A stretch of 64,000 nt of DNA. Origin: Alphaproteobacteria bacterium (GTDB lineage Bacteria; Pseudomonadota; Alphaproteobacteria; DSM-16000; Inquilinaceae). Position 1 is the stretch's first letter, and every line of letters begins with the position of its first letter. The stretch lies in contig JANQGH010000100.1 of the NCBI GenBank assembly GCA_028277405.1, positions 434,001 to 498,000 on the forward strand, read 5' to 3'. The notes under the pieces are model-generated. The model was given only the letters and a program-made list of their open reading frames with translations, was not told the origin of the DNA and did no database searches. Positions 8,872 through 18,126 of the stretch are shown here, in pieces. Position numbers and translations under genes: made by a program.

Positions 8872-8902
8872 TTGGTCAATTGGGACAAGCATTGCATACA
8901 AT
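8872..8902 (+). promoter_or_regulatory. Candidate promoter with GTATAC-type operator
   Basis: The near-palindrome ATTGCATACAAT (8891-8902) lies in the gap between the divergent hydrolase and GntR genes. It overlaps a plausible plus-strand promoter: TTGGTC at 8872-8877, 17 bases, then CATACA at 8895-8900. The half-site pattern (GT or GC, two bases, AC) suits FadR/FCD GntR proteins, so self-control of the downstream regulator is likely. Inferred from sequence only. Confidence 0.55.
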
Positions 8903-8952
8903 TCGCCGTCGGTGAAGCGCGACACCGGCAACGCCAGACGAGGGAGAAGACC

Positions 8953-9615
8953 ATGGCCAAGGCGGTAGAGCGGGCCTATCAGATCGTTCGCCGGGGCATT
9001 CTGGACGGCCGCCTGGCGCCGGGTGAGCGGCTGAAGGAAGAGGATCTGGCACAGGAGATCGGGGTCAGCCGCACGCCGATCCGCGAGGCCTTGCGCCGCT
9101 TGGATCTCGAAGGCCTGCTCAGCTTCGTGCCGAACCAGGGCGCGCGCGTCGCCGATTGGGCGGACCAGGATATCGAGGAGATATTCTCCCTGCGCGCGCT
9201 GTTGGAAAGCCACGCCGCCGGGCTTGCGGCGCAACGAATGACGCCCGACGCCTTGGACCGGCTGCGGGATCTGGCCACGCGCATGGAACAGCTGGTCGCG
9301 AACGGCGACGGCTCACCAAGCGACGCGCTGACCGAGGCCAACAGCGCGTTTCATCATCTGATTCAAGAGGTTGCCGGCAATCGACGGCTGGCGGCGATGA
9401 TCAATAATCTCATGGAAATGCCGGTGATCGTCAGCACGTTTCGGCGCTATCGGCCGGCCGATCTGCGCCGTTCGGCGAGCCACCACATCGAAATGGTCGC
9501 GGCATTTGAAAATCGCGACGCTGATTGGGCGGCGTCGGTGATGCGAAGCCACGTCCGCGCCGCCTACGCGACCTACGCGGCGCGCGATCCCGGCGCGATC
9601 AAGGCGGCCGAATAG
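8953..9615 (+). CDS. GntR-family transcriptional regulator, FCD type
   Basis: 220 residues. An N-terminal winged helix (about residues 1-65, with GVSRTPIREALRRLDLEG) is followed by an all-helical FCD ligand domain (about 75-205) carrying histidines in FHHLIQEVAGN, SHHIEMV and RSHVRAAY typical of its metal/ligand pocket. ATG 8953 has an AGGGAGA ribosome site. It is divergent from an isochorismatase-fold hydrolase and upstream of a ribose-type transporter. Seven GTATAC-type palindromes between 8.9 and 34.7 kb could be its operators. Confidence 0.9.
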   Translation: MAKAVERAYQIVRRGILDGRLAPGERLKEEDLAQEIGVSRTPIREALRRLDLEGLLSFVPNQGARVADWADQDIEEIFSLRALLESHAAGLAAQRMTPDALDRLRDLATRMEQLVANGDGSPSDALTEANSAFHHLIQEVAGNRRLAAMINNLMEMPVIVSTFRRYRPADLRRSASHHIEMVAAFENRDADWAASVMRSHVRAAYATYAARDPGAIKAAE

Positions 9616-9724
9616 GCTGGCCGCTGATGCGTCTGCTGCCCTTTTGGGTGGTCGGCGCGCCCGCTATCGGCTTTTTTGTCGCGTGGCCTCCGACGTGCTT
9701 GATTGTCGCCGCGATCTCGGTAAC

Positions 9725-9736
9725 TCTGTATACAAT
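9725..9736. promoter_or_regulatory. GTATAC-type operator candidate upstream of binding-protein gene
   Basis: TCTGTATACAAT lies 122 bases before the sugar-type binding-protein gene, in a 242-base gap after the GntR gene. The core is the same as at 8891, 13864, 21668 and 21732. Confidence 0.5.
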
Positions 9737-9857
9737 GCGGCGGTGGCCTGGCGATCAGGCAGGGCCGGCGCAAAAGCAAAAAAGGGCCGCCTACCGGCTG
9801 TCAACGAAACGGCCGAGGTGGTTGACCGACAATCGGAATGAACAGCGGGGCAAGACA

Positions 9858-11021
9858 ATGACATTCACACCCAAGAACACGGATGGTCACGGCGTAGCGG
9901 ACAAGCATCGGCACAACCGGATCGCGCTCGGCGGTCTGGGCGCAGTGGTTTCGACAGTCGCAATTCTGGCCGCCTCGCCGGCGTTGGCCCAGGACGGTAT
10001 GGCGGCGGCGCAGGCGCTGGTGACGGAGGCCAGCCAGACGCCGGTCTTCGTCGACCCCGGCCCCGCCTTCGATGCGCGCGCCTGCATGGCCGACCGCAGC
10101 ATCTTCGTCATCCCGCTGACCAGCCAGAACCCCTTCAATGTCGAGATCGCGCGCGGCCAGACGGAGGCTGCGGAGGCGATCGGGTTCGAGCTGACGGTGT
10201 GGGACAATCAGCTCAACGTTGATCAATGGGTCCAGGGCATCGCGACGGCGATCAATGGCGGCTACGACGTCATCGACCTGCAGGGCGGCGTGCCGCCGGC
10301 GGCATTGGGGCCGCAGATCGCCGAGGCGCGCGATGCCGGGTTGAAGGTGGTCACCACGCACCTGAACGACGTGACGCAAGAGCCGGACAGCCAGCTCGAT
10401 GGCGCCTTTGCCATGAACTACACCCGCGCCGGCCAGATCATGGCCGCCTGGTCGATGCTGCAGACCGACGGCGCGGTGAACGCGGTCATCATCGGCTCCG
10501 ACGAGATCATGCCGACCTCCGCCTTCGTCAGCGCCATCGAGACCTATCTCGACGAGAACTGCCCGAACTGCCAGCACAGCTACGTTAATGTGCCGGTGGT
10601 CGAATGGGGCTCCGGCATCCAGACCGAGGTGCAGTCGGCCCTGGTCGCCGACCCGTCGATCAATTACATCCTGCCGATCTATGACTCCATGTCGCAGTTC
10701 ATCGTGCCGGCGCTGGAACTGACCGGGCGCGACGATGTGCGCATCGCCACCTACAACGGCACGCCCTTCGTGCTCGACCTCCTGCGCGAGGGCGATCTGG
10801 TCGAGATGAATGTCGGCGAAAGCCTGGGCTGGGTCGGCTGGTCCGGGGTCGACGCCACCATGCGCCTCTTGTGTGATGAAGGCACGGTGACGGAGCTGAA
10901 CACGCCGCTCTACATCTTCACCGACGACAATGTCGAAACCGCCGGCGTGCCCGCCTCCTACACCCAGGGCTATGGCGACGGCTATATCGACGGTTTCCGC
11001 GCCCTGTGGGGTCTCGACTAA
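9858..11021 (+). CDS. ABC transporter substrate-binding protein, ribose/RbsB type
   Basis: 387 residues. A long basic N-terminus and hydrophobic core end in SPALA-QDG, giving a signal peptide cut after about residue 44. The mature part is a periplasmic-binding-protein type 1 fold (peripla_BP_4), with NPFNVEIARGQTEAAEAIG and ADPSINYILPIYDSMSQF. The frame is open upstream to 9627, but that stretch carries an operator and would bury the signal peptide, so ATG 9858 is chosen. It heads a transporter operon with an RbsA-like ATPase and one permease, followed by hyuAB, which points to a cyclic ureide or similar ligand rather than a sugar. Confidence 0.9.
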   Translation: MTFTPKNTDGHGVADKHRHNRIALGGLGAVVSTVAILAASPALAQDGMAAAQALVTEASQTPVFVDPGPAFDARACMADRSIFVIPLTSQNPFNVEIARGQTEAAEAIGFELTVWDNQLNVDQWVQGIATAINGGYDVIDLQGGVPPAALGPQIAEARDAGLKVVTTHLNDVTQEPDSQLDGAFAMNYTRAGQIMAAWSMLQTDGAVNAVIIGSDEIMPTSAFVSAIETYLDENCPNCQHSYVNVPVVEWGSGIQTEVQSALVADPSINYILPIYDSMSQFIVPALELTGRDDVRIATYNGTPFVLDLLREGDLVEMNVGESLGWVGWSGVDATMRLLCDEGTVTELNTPLYIFTDDNVETAGVPASYTQGYGDGYIDGFRALWGLD

Positions 11022-11061
11022 GGGTGCAGCCGGTTGGCTCGTCGCCGGACCCGGCGGCGCG

Positions 11062-12633
11062 ATGACCGTAGCCATGGATCATACGCCGGCGCTTAGCATC
11101 AGCGGGCTGTCGAAGGCCTTTGGCGGCGCGGTCGCGCTCGATGACGTCGCCCTCGATGTCCGCGTCGGCGAGGTGCACGGTCTGTTGGGCCAGAACGGAT
11201 CGGGCAAGTCGACCCTGATCAAGATCCTGTCGGGCTTCCACGCGCCAGAGCCCGGCGGCCGCCTGAGCCTGTTCGGCAAGGACGTTCCCCTGCCCTTGGC
11301 GGCGGGTCAGTTCCGCGAGTTGGGCATGGCCTTCGTGCACCAGCATCTCGGGCTGATCCCGTCGCTCAGCGTGGTCGAGAACATGCGGCTGAGCGACTTC
11401 GCCACCGACGATCTCTGGCGCATTCGCTGGCGGCGGGAATGCGAGGCGGTGGCGGAGATCTTCGATCATTACCAGCTCAACATCGATCCACGGGTGCAGG
11501 TCGCCAACCTGCCCCAGGTCGAACGCTGCCTAGTGGCGATCGTGCGGGCGATGGAACAGATCGCCGCAAGCCAGTCGACCCATGGCGGCCGCGGCATTCT
11601 GGTGCTGGACGAGCCGACGCCGTTTCTGCCGCGCACCGGCATCGATCAACTGTTCGACCTCGTCCGTCAGGTGGTGGCCAAGGGCGCCTCTGTGATCTTC
11701 GTCAGCCACGATGTCGAAGAGGTCATGGAGATCACCGACCGGGCGACGATCCTGCGCGATGGCAGGGTGGCGGGCACCGTGGTCACGGCGGAGGCCAGCC
11801 ACGACGATTTCGTCGAACTGATCGTCGGGCGCAGGGTGGAGCCGTTCCACATCAGCCACGCCCACGGCCTGGACGAGGCGGTCGAGGTGCGCATCAGCCA
11901 TCTGCGCGGCCGGGTGGTGGAGGATCTGAACCTGTCGGTGCGAAAGGGCGAGGTTGTCGGCCTGACCGGCCTGATCGGTGCCGGGTTCGAGGAGGTGCCG
12001 GCGATCCTGTCCGGTGCGCAACAGGGCCAGTCCGGCACCATGACCCTGGCGGACCAGATGTTCGACCTGCATCATCTCAAACCCGCCCAGGCGATCGCCG
12101 CCGGTATCGCGTACCTGCCGGCCGATCGACTGGCGGCTTCCGGTGCCGGGTCGTTGAGCGTGGTGGAGAATGTGGCCCTGCCGTCCATCCGCCGCTTCGC
12201 CGGCGCGCTGGGCCTCAATCGCGGCGCCATGGCGCGCTGGGCCAAGGATGTGACGACCCGGCACGATGTCCGCCCCAACCGGCCGGAGATGGCGCTGGAG
12301 CAACTGTCCGGCGGCAACCAGCAGAAGGTGTTGCTGGCCAAGTGGCTGGAGGTCGCCCCCGTTTTGCTGCTGCTGGACGAGCCGACCCAGGGCATCGATG
12401 TCGGCGCGCGCCAGCAGGTCTATGAGGCGCTGGATCAGGCGGTGAACAGCGACACGACGGTGATTTGCGCCAGCGCCGACTACGAGCAGCTGGCCCAGAT
12501 TTGCGACCGCGTGCTGATCTTCGCCTTCGGGCGCGTGATCAGGGAACTGACAGGCGGGGATGTGACCAAGGAGCGGATTGCCGAACAGTGCTACAAAAGC
12601 ATGACGACGGCCATCTCCCGCATCGCCGGATAG
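11062..12633 (+). CDS. ABC transporter ATPase, RbsA-type with two nucleotide-binding domains
   Basis: 523 residues with tandem ATPase domains. Domain 1 has Walker A GQNGSGKST near residue 43 and Walker B LVLDEPTPFLP; its signature region reads NLPQVERCLVAI, degenerate as in several family members. Domain 2 has a non-canonical Walker A (GLIGAGFEEV near 302) and an intact LSGGNQQKV near 415 with LLLLDEPTQGIDVG. That asymmetry is usual for RbsA/MglA proteins. ATG 11062 is chosen; ATG 11074 is an alternative. It lies 40 bases after the binding-protein gene. Confidence 0.9.
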   Translation: MTVAMDHTPALSISGLSKAFGGAVALDDVALDVRVGEVHGLLGQNGSGKSTLIKILSGFHAPEPGGRLSLFGKDVPLPLAAGQFRELGMAFVHQHLGLIPSLSVVENMRLSDFATDDLWRIRWRRECEAVAEIFDHYQLNIDPRVQVANLPQVERCLVAIVRAMEQIAASQSTHGGRGILVLDEPTPFLPRTGIDQLFDLVRQVVAKGASVIFVSHDVEEVMEITDRATILRDGRVAGTVVTAEASHDDFVELIVGRRVEPFHISHAHGLDEAVEVRISHLRGRVVEDLNLSVRKGEVVGLTGLIGAGFEEVPAILSGAQQGQSGTMTLADQMFDLHHLKPAQAIAAGIAYLPADRLAASGAGSLSVVENVALPSIRRFAGALGLNRGAMARWAKDVTTRHDVRPNRPEMALEQLSGGNQQKVLLAKWLEVAPVLLLLDEPTQGIDVGARQQVYEALDQAVNSDTTVICASADYEQLAQICDRVLIFAFGRVIRELTGGDVTKERIAEQCYKSMTTAISRIAG

Positions 12634-12666
12634 GAATGGCGTCGAAGCAGTGAGGCAGGGGTTGGC

Positions 12667-13785
12667 ATGAGCGAGGGGCGCATCCCCGACGATCGGACCA
12701 TGGCCGCCTACGAGGCGCGCTTAAGCGAGCTTGAGCAGGCCGTCCAGCGGTTGCAGGCGAGCCGGGACCGGCCGCCGCAGCCGACCTCGCGGCCACCGCG
12801 CGCGGGCTTCAAGGACTTTCTGGAACGCTACGCCATCATCGGGATCTGGATCGTTTTGATCGCGGCCTTCGCGGCGATCGAAAGCGGGATCGGCGATCGG
12901 ACGTCCTTTCTGACCTGGTTCAATTTCCGCACCATGTTCGGCACCCAGAGCGTGCTGGTGATCCTGACCTTCGCGCTCTTGATCCCGCTGACGGCGGGCG
13001 ACTTCGACCTTTCCGTGGCCGCCACGCTGACCCTGTCGTCCCTGGTCGCGGCCCTGCTGCTGGTCGATCACGGCGCGCCGACCGGTCTTGCGGTGCTGGC
13101 CGCGCTGGCGGTCGGCGCGGTCATCGGCGCCGTCAACGCGTTCTTCATCGTCTATTACCGCATCCACTCGCTGGTCGTGACCCTGGCCATGGCGACCTTC
13201 GTCACCGGCATCGCCAAATGGGTCAGCGCCAGCCAGACGGTGACGCTGTATGGCGGGGATGCCAGCCGCACGCTGGTGGAACTGGTCAACCAGCTCCGCC
13301 TGCTCGGCATCTCCATGGGCTTTTGGTACGCGCTGATCCTGTGCATTTTGCTCTGGTACTTCCTGGAATACACCACACCGGGACGCCGGCTGCTGTTCGT
13401 CGGCCGGGCGCGCGAGGTGGCGCGGCTGGCGGGCATCCAGGTCGATCGGGTGCGGGCCGGCGCGCTGATCGCGTCGGGTCTTCTGGCGGCGCTTGCCGGC
13501 GTCATCGCGGTCGGCATGAACGGTTCGGCCGATCCAAGTTCGCGCTTGGCGATGATCCTGCCCGCCTTTGCCGGCGCCTTTCTTGGCGCTACCAGCATTG
13601 TGCCCGGCCGGTTCAACCCCTGGGGCTCGTTGATCGGCGTCTACCTGCTGGCGACCGGGATCTCCGGCTTGCAGGTGTTCGGCATCCCGAACTTCGTCCA
13701 GGATCTGTTCTGGGGCGGCGGCCTGATCATCGCCGTCGTCGCGTCCCAGATCGTGCGCCGTCGGCGGCCGATGGAGATCGGCTGA
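12667..13785 (+). CDS. ABC transporter permease, RbsC type, with N-terminal coiled coil
   Basis: 372 residues. About 60 residues of cytoplasmic sequence precede TM1, including a short coiled coil (about 15-36: YEARLSELEQAVQRL) and a proline/arginine-rich linker. The rest is a BPD_transp_2 permease of about ten segments, with GRRLLFVGRAREVARLAGI as the ATPase-contact loop. Ordinary RbsC lacks this N-terminus. The neighbouring HyuA starts with a similar helix (YESRIAALEARLHRM), so the two may dock. ATG 12667 has an AGG-rich ribosome site. Confidence 0.88.
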   Translation: MSEGRIPDDRTMAAYEARLSELEQAVQRLQASRDRPPQPTSRPPRAGFKDFLERYAIIGIWIVLIAAFAAIESGIGDRTSFLTWFNFRTMFGTQSVLVILTFALLIPLTAGDFDLSVAATLTLSSLVAALLLVDHGAPTGLAVLAALAVGAVIGAVNAFFIVYYRIHSLVVTLAMATFVTGIAKWVSASQTVTLYGGDASRTLVELVNQLRLLGISMGFWYALILCILLWYFLEYTTPGRRLLFVGRAREVARLAGIQVDRVRAGALIASGLLAALAGVIAVGMNGSADPSSRLAMILPAFAGAFLGATSIVPGRFNPWGSLIGVYLLATGISGLQVFGIPNFVQDLFWGGGLIIAVVASQIVRRRRPMEIG

Positions 13786-13845
13786 GCCAATGCTGTGGCG
13801 AATGTACACAAATCGGCCAGACGCATGCCGATTCGCTTGCGAAAT

Positions 13846-13875
13846 TTGGTGTTCGCCGTCACTATTGTATACATG
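13846..13875 (+). promoter_or_regulatory. Candidate promoter with GTATAC operator upstream of hyuA
   Basis: ATTGTATACATG (13864-13875) overlaps a possible -10 TATACA (13868-13873), with TTGGTG at 13846-13851 and a 16-base spacer. The arrangement resembles the one at 8872-8902. The 185-base gap also holds a TGTACACA half-site at 13803. Confidence 0.5.
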
Positions 13876-13970
13876 AAGTGTTGTTAAACACAAAAATCGC
13901 TGTCGGCCCACGGGACGGTATTCGCGATGTTTTGGCGCCGTAGGCAGGTGGCAGGAGGCAGATCGAACTG

Positions 13971-16166
13971 ATGAATGACGGCAATGATGTCGCGGTGGAA
14001 TATGAAAGCCGCATCGCAGCGCTGGAAGCCCGGCTGCATCGTATGGAGTCCTTGCTCGGCGGTGCCAGACCGGCGCCCGTTCCGACGGCTGCCCGCGTCA
14101 CGCGGGTAGGCGAGGGCTATCGCCTGGGCGTCGATGTCGGCGGCACCTTCACCGACCTGCTGCTGATCGAGGAGAAGACCGGCAAGACACACACCGCCAA
14201 GGTGCCGTCGACGCCCAGGGACAGCTCCATCGGCGTCTTGAACGGTGTCGACAAGATCTGCCGTGAGGCCGGCGTCGACCCGGTGCAGATCAATACGGTC
14301 ATGCACGGCACCACGGTCGCGACCAACACCGTGCTGACCTCTTCCGGCGCCAAGGTCGGGTTGATCACCACCAAGGGTTATCAGCAGACCTTGCAGATCG
14401 CACGGTCTTTCGTGCCGGGCGGCCTGGGCGGCTGGGTCATCTACAACAAGCGCGACCCGCTGGCGCCGCTGGAGCTGACCATCGAAGCGCATGAGCGCAT
14501 GGGCGCGGACGGGGCCGTGGTTACGGCGCTGGACGAAAACCGCCTGCGTCAGGACCTGCAGGCCTTGGCCAGCGGCGGCATCGAGGCGCTGACGGTGTGC
14601 CTGGTCAACGCCTACGCCAATGGCGCCCACGAGCAGCGCATCCGCACCATCGCCGAACAGATGCTGCCGGGCGTGCCGGTCTCGATCTCGTCGGAGGTGA
14701 TGCCGGAAATGTACGAGTATGAGCGTACCGAAACCACGGTCGTGAACTCCTACATCCGCCCCGTCGTGTCCTCCTATGTCGAGAACCTGCAGCGCGAACT
14801 GAACGCCAAGACGAACGGCACCAGCCTGTCGATCCTGCGGTCCGATGGCGGGCTGGCCTCGGCGGAGGCGGCCAAGGCCGCGCCGGTCAACCTGCTGATG
14901 TCCGGGCCGGCCGGCGGCGTGTCCGGCGCGATCTGGATCGCCAAGCAATCCGGCTTTGACAATCTGTTGACCTTCGACATGGGCGGCACGTCGACCGACG
15001 TTGCGCTGATCCAGGACGGTGCCGCGCGTAAGCGACGCGAAACCAGGGTCGCCGACGTGACCGTACGCGCGCCCTCGATCGACGTTCGTACGGTCGGTGC
15101 CGGCGGCGGCTCGATCGCCTACGTGCCGGAACTGACCAAGGCGCTGCGTGTCGGGCCGCAATCCGCCGGGGCCGACCCGGGGCCGGCGGCCTATGCGGCC
15201 GGCGGCGAGGAGCCGACGGTGACCGACGCCAATGTCGTGCTCGGCTACCTGCCCGCTTCATCGAAGCTGGGCGGCGATATGGTCATCGAGAAGGGGCCGG
15301 CCGAACAGGCGCTGAAGAAGATCGCCGACCCGCTGGGCCTGCCGATCGGGCCGGCGGCGGAAGGTGTCTACAACATCGTCAACGAGAACATGGTCGGCGC
15401 CCTGCGTCTGGTCTCGGTCGAGCAAGGCTTCGACCCGCGCGATTTCGCGCTGGTCGCCTTCGGCGGCGCCGGCCCGCTGCATGCCAACGCGTTGGCCAGG
15501 CTCGTCGGGTCGTGGCCGGTGATCGTGCCGCCGGGGCCGGGCGTGCTCTGCGCCTCCGGCGACGCCACGACACGGCTGCGCAACGAAGTCTCGCGAACGT
15601 ACATCGTCCGCGTCGACGACACCGACGACACCACCATCGGCGGCATCCTGACGGAGCTTGCCGAGGAGGCCGCACGAGTGCTGGACGATGAGGGCATCCC
15701 GCGCGACGAGCAGACGGTCGCCTACGAGATTGACCTGCGCTATCACGGCCAGGGCATGCAGCTCACCGTGCCGGTGACGCCGGCGCAGTTCCGGTCCAGC
15801 GGCCTGGCCGAAATCGTCAAACGGTTCGACGACAGCCACGAGCAGATGTTCACCTTCGCGCTCGATACGGCGCGTGAGCTGGTCAATCTGCGGGCCGAGG
15901 TCCAGGGCAGCGAAACCATGGTCGCCGCCCGGCAGCTGGAACGCGGCACCGGCGATCCGTCTGGCGCCGTGATCGAGCGCACGGAGGTCTTCGTCGACGG
16001 CCAGGCCCGCGCCGCCAACATCTACGACCGCGCCAAACTCAAGGCGGGGGATCGTGTCGCGGGGCCCTCCATCGTCGTGGAGATGGACTCGACCAGCTTG
16101 ATCCTGCCCGGCCATGTCGGTGAAATCGACGCGGTCGGCAGCATTCTCATCCGGCCCTCGGCCTAG
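13971..16166 (+). CDS. hyuA: HyuA-family subunit of ATP-dependent hydantoinase/oxoprolinase, with N-terminal extension
   Basis: 731 residues. The actin-like ATPase domain begins at residue 51 with GVDVGGTFTDLLLIEE (phosphate motif at 55-62), and FDMGGTSTDVALIQDG gives the second phosphate motif. It would phosphorylate the lactam or ureide carbonyl so that HyuB can complete hydrolysis (N-methylhydantoin, 5-oxoproline or related rings). Residues 1-48 are extra to the family: a coiled coil (11-28) and an Ala/Pro linker resembling the N-terminus of the upstream permease. ATG 13971 follows AGGAGG by 13 bases. Confidence 0.9.
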   Translation: MNDGNDVAVEYESRIAALEARLHRMESLLGGARPAPVPTAARVTRVGEGYRLGVDVGGTFTDLLLIEEKTGKTHTAKVPSTPRDSSIGVLNGVDKICREAGVDPVQINTVMHGTTVATNTVLTSSGAKVGLITTKGYQQTLQIARSFVPGGLGGWVIYNKRDPLAPLELTIEAHERMGADGAVVTALDENRLRQDLQALASGGIEALTVCLVNAYANGAHEQRIRTIAEQMLPGVPVSISSEVMPEMYEYERTETTVVNSYIRPVVSSYVENLQRELNAKTNGTSLSILRSDGGLASAEAAKAAPVNLLMSGPAGGVSGAIWIAKQSGFDNLLTFDMGGTSTDVALIQDGAARKRRETRVADVTVRAPSIDVRTVGAGGGSIAYVPELTKALRVGPQSAGADPGPAAYAAGGEEPTVTDANVVLGYLPASSKLGGDMVIEKGPAEQALKKIADPLGLPIGPAAEGVYNIVNENMVGALRLVSVEQGFDPRDFALVAFGGAGPLHANALARLVGSWPVIVPPGPGVLCASGDATTRLRNEVSRTYIVRVDDTDDTTIGGILTELAEEAARVLDDEGIPRDEQTVAYEIDLRYHGQGMQLTVPVTPAQFRSSGLAEIVKRFDDSHEQMFTFALDTARELVNLRAEVQGSETMVAARQLERGTGDPSGAVIERTEVFVDGQARAANIYDRAKLKAGDRVAGPSIVVEMDSTSLILPGHVGEIDAVGSILIRPSA

Positions 16167-16191
16167 GCACGCAGCGGGAAAGACAGCAGAC

Positions 16192-18090
16192 ATGCCAGCC
16201 AAGATCATCCAGACCAACCCCACCCCATTCGCGCGGGTCACGGTCGACAGCATCACGCTCGACATCATCGAAAACGCGCTGCGCAACGCGCGGGCGGAAA
16301 TGGACGCGGTGCTGTTCCGCACCGCCATGTCGCCGGGCATTCGCGAACAGCACGACGCCTTTCCGATGATCGCCAATTCCGAGGGCAAGATGGTGGTCGG
16401 GCAGTTCGGCTCGTTCATCTACGGCTTCATGAACGGCTATGACGGCACGATCGAGGACGGCGACGTCTTCCTGACCAACGACCCCTATTCCTGCAACGGC
16501 GCGGTCAGCCATCTGAACGACTGGCTGGTGATGAAGCCGTTCTTCCGCGGCGGGCGGATCATCGGCTGGGGCGCGATGTTCGGCCACCTGACCGATGTCG
16601 GCGGGCGGGTGCCCGGCTCGCTGCCGACCGATGCCCACATGATCTATGAAGAAGGCATCCAAATCCCGCCGATCAAGATCTACAAGAAGGACGAGCTGAA
16701 CAGCGAGGTGCTGGAACTGGCCCTGCGCAACACGCGCACGGCGGAATGGAACCGGTCGGACTTCAACGCCATCATGGCCGCCCTGCGCCTGGCGGAGCGC
16801 CGGACCAACGAGATTTGCGAGCGGTTCGGCGACGACGTCATGTATTCCGCCATGGAGGACATGCTGGACCGCAACTACGCGGCCATGAAGACGATCATCC
16901 ACACGGTGATCCCGGAGTCCGCCAACAAGTACTATTTCGAAGACTATATCGACGATGACGGCATCGGCATGGGGCCGTACAAGGTCGCCTGCTCGCTCTG
17001 GCGCGAGGGCGACGTCGCCATCTTCGACTTCACCGGCACCGACCCGCAATCGATCTCCTCGGTCAACTTCCTGTTGAACGAGGAGATGTTCAAGATGTTC
17101 TTGGGCGCCTTCACCATCAACCTGTTCGACCCGCAGATCCTGTTCAATGACGGGTTCTATCCGCTGGTCGATGTGCGCATCCCGGAAGGCACCATCCTGA
17201 AGCCGATCCGGCCGGCGGCGCTGTCCTGTCGGACCCACATGCTGGGCCGCATCTTCGACATCATGGGCGGCCTGCTGGGCCAGGGCGCGCCGGACGCGCT
17301 GAACGCCGCCGGCTTTTCCGACAGCCCGCACTTCATGTATGCCGGCTATGACAAGAAGGGCGAGTGGTACCAGCTTTACCAGATCGGCTTTGGCGGTATT
17401 CCGGGCCGGCCGGTGGGCGACGGGCCGGACGGGCACTCCCTGTGGCCGGCCTTCATGAACGTGCCGAACGAGTTTCTGGAGGCGTACTTCCCGCTGCGCA
17501 TCGTCGCGTACGAAACGATCCCCGACACCGGTGGGCCCGGCCTGCATCGCGGCGGCAATGGCGTCTCACTCGGCTATCAGTTCCTCGAACCGGGCGAGAT
17601 CTCGATCCATGACGATCGCTGGCTGACCCACCCCTGGGGCGTCAATGGCGGGATGCCGGGCGGCCGGTCGGAAAAAATCATGGTGCGCGCCAACGGCGAA
17701 CGGGAATTCCTGCCGTCCAAATGCGACAAGGTGAAGGTGGAGCCGGGCGACACGCTCTACTTCAACACCTGGGGCGGCGGCGGCTGGGGCGACCCGTGCG
17801 AGCGCGACCCGCAGAAGGTGGCCATGGACGTGCGCCGAAACCTGGTCACGCGGGCCGGCGCGCGACGCTACGGCGTCGTCCTGCGCGACGATCTGACCGT
17901 CGACGAGACCGCCACACGTTCCCTGCGCGATGAGCTGAGGCGTGAGCGCGGCGAAGCAAAACTGTTCAATTTCGGCGGCACGGTGGAAGAGTTGAAGGCG
18001 CGCTGTGTCCAGGACACCCATCTGCAACCGCCGAAATCGCCCGAGTTCCAGAAATGGATGCGGACGGCCACGATGCAGGCAGCGCAGTAA
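16192..18090 (+). CDS. hyuB: HyuB-family subunit of ATP-dependent hydantoinase/oxoprolinase
   Basis: 632 residues, the partner of HyuA. Family hallmarks are LDIIENALRNARAEMDAVLFRTAMSP cut into its first 60 residues, DVFLTNDPYSCNGAVSHLND near 100, and the glycine-rich WGGGGWGDP close to the C-terminus. I chose ATG 16192, 25 bases after the hyuA stop; an open frame upstream overlaps hyuA. HyuB proteins are usually 550-600 residues; the extra length is at the C-terminus. The gene precedes a YrdC-domain gene by 36 bases. Confidence 0.9.
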   Translation: MPAKIIQTNPTPFARVTVDSITLDIIENALRNARAEMDAVLFRTAMSPGIREQHDAFPMIANSEGKMVVGQFGSFIYGFMNGYDGTIEDGDVFLTNDPYSCNGAVSHLNDWLVMKPFFRGGRIIGWGAMFGHLTDVGGRVPGSLPTDAHMIYEEGIQIPPIKIYKKDELNSEVLELALRNTRTAEWNRSDFNAIMAALRLAERRTNEICERFGDDVMYSAMEDMLDRNYAAMKTIIHTVIPESANKYYFEDYIDDDGIGMGPYKVACSLWREGDVAIFDFTGTDPQSISSVNFLLNEEMFKMFLGAFTINLFDPQILFNDGFYPLVDVRIPEGTILKPIRPAALSCRTHMLGRIFDIMGGLLGQGAPDALNAAGFSDSPHFMYAGYDKKGEWYQLYQIGFGGIPGRPVGDGPDGHSLWPAFMNVPNEFLEAYFPLRIVAYETIPDTGGPGLHRGGNGVSLGYQFLEPGEISIHDDRWLTHPWGVNGGMPGGRSEKIMVRANGEREFLPSKCDKVKVEPGDTLYFNTWGGGGWGDPCERDPQKVAMDVRRNLVTRAGARRYGVVLRDDLTVDETATRSLRDELRRERGEAKLFNFGGTVEELKARCVQDTHLQPPKSPEFQKWMRTATMQAAQ

Positions 18091-18126
18091 GGGACGGTCC
18101 GACCGACCAGCGCCACGGACCGCATC

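Noticed and set aside
9627..9857. In-frame upstream extension of the RbsB-type binding protein, with a hydrophobic segment
   Set aside because: It would place a second hydrophobic stretch and the GTATAC operator inside the gene and bury a good signal peptide. ATG 9858 fits better.
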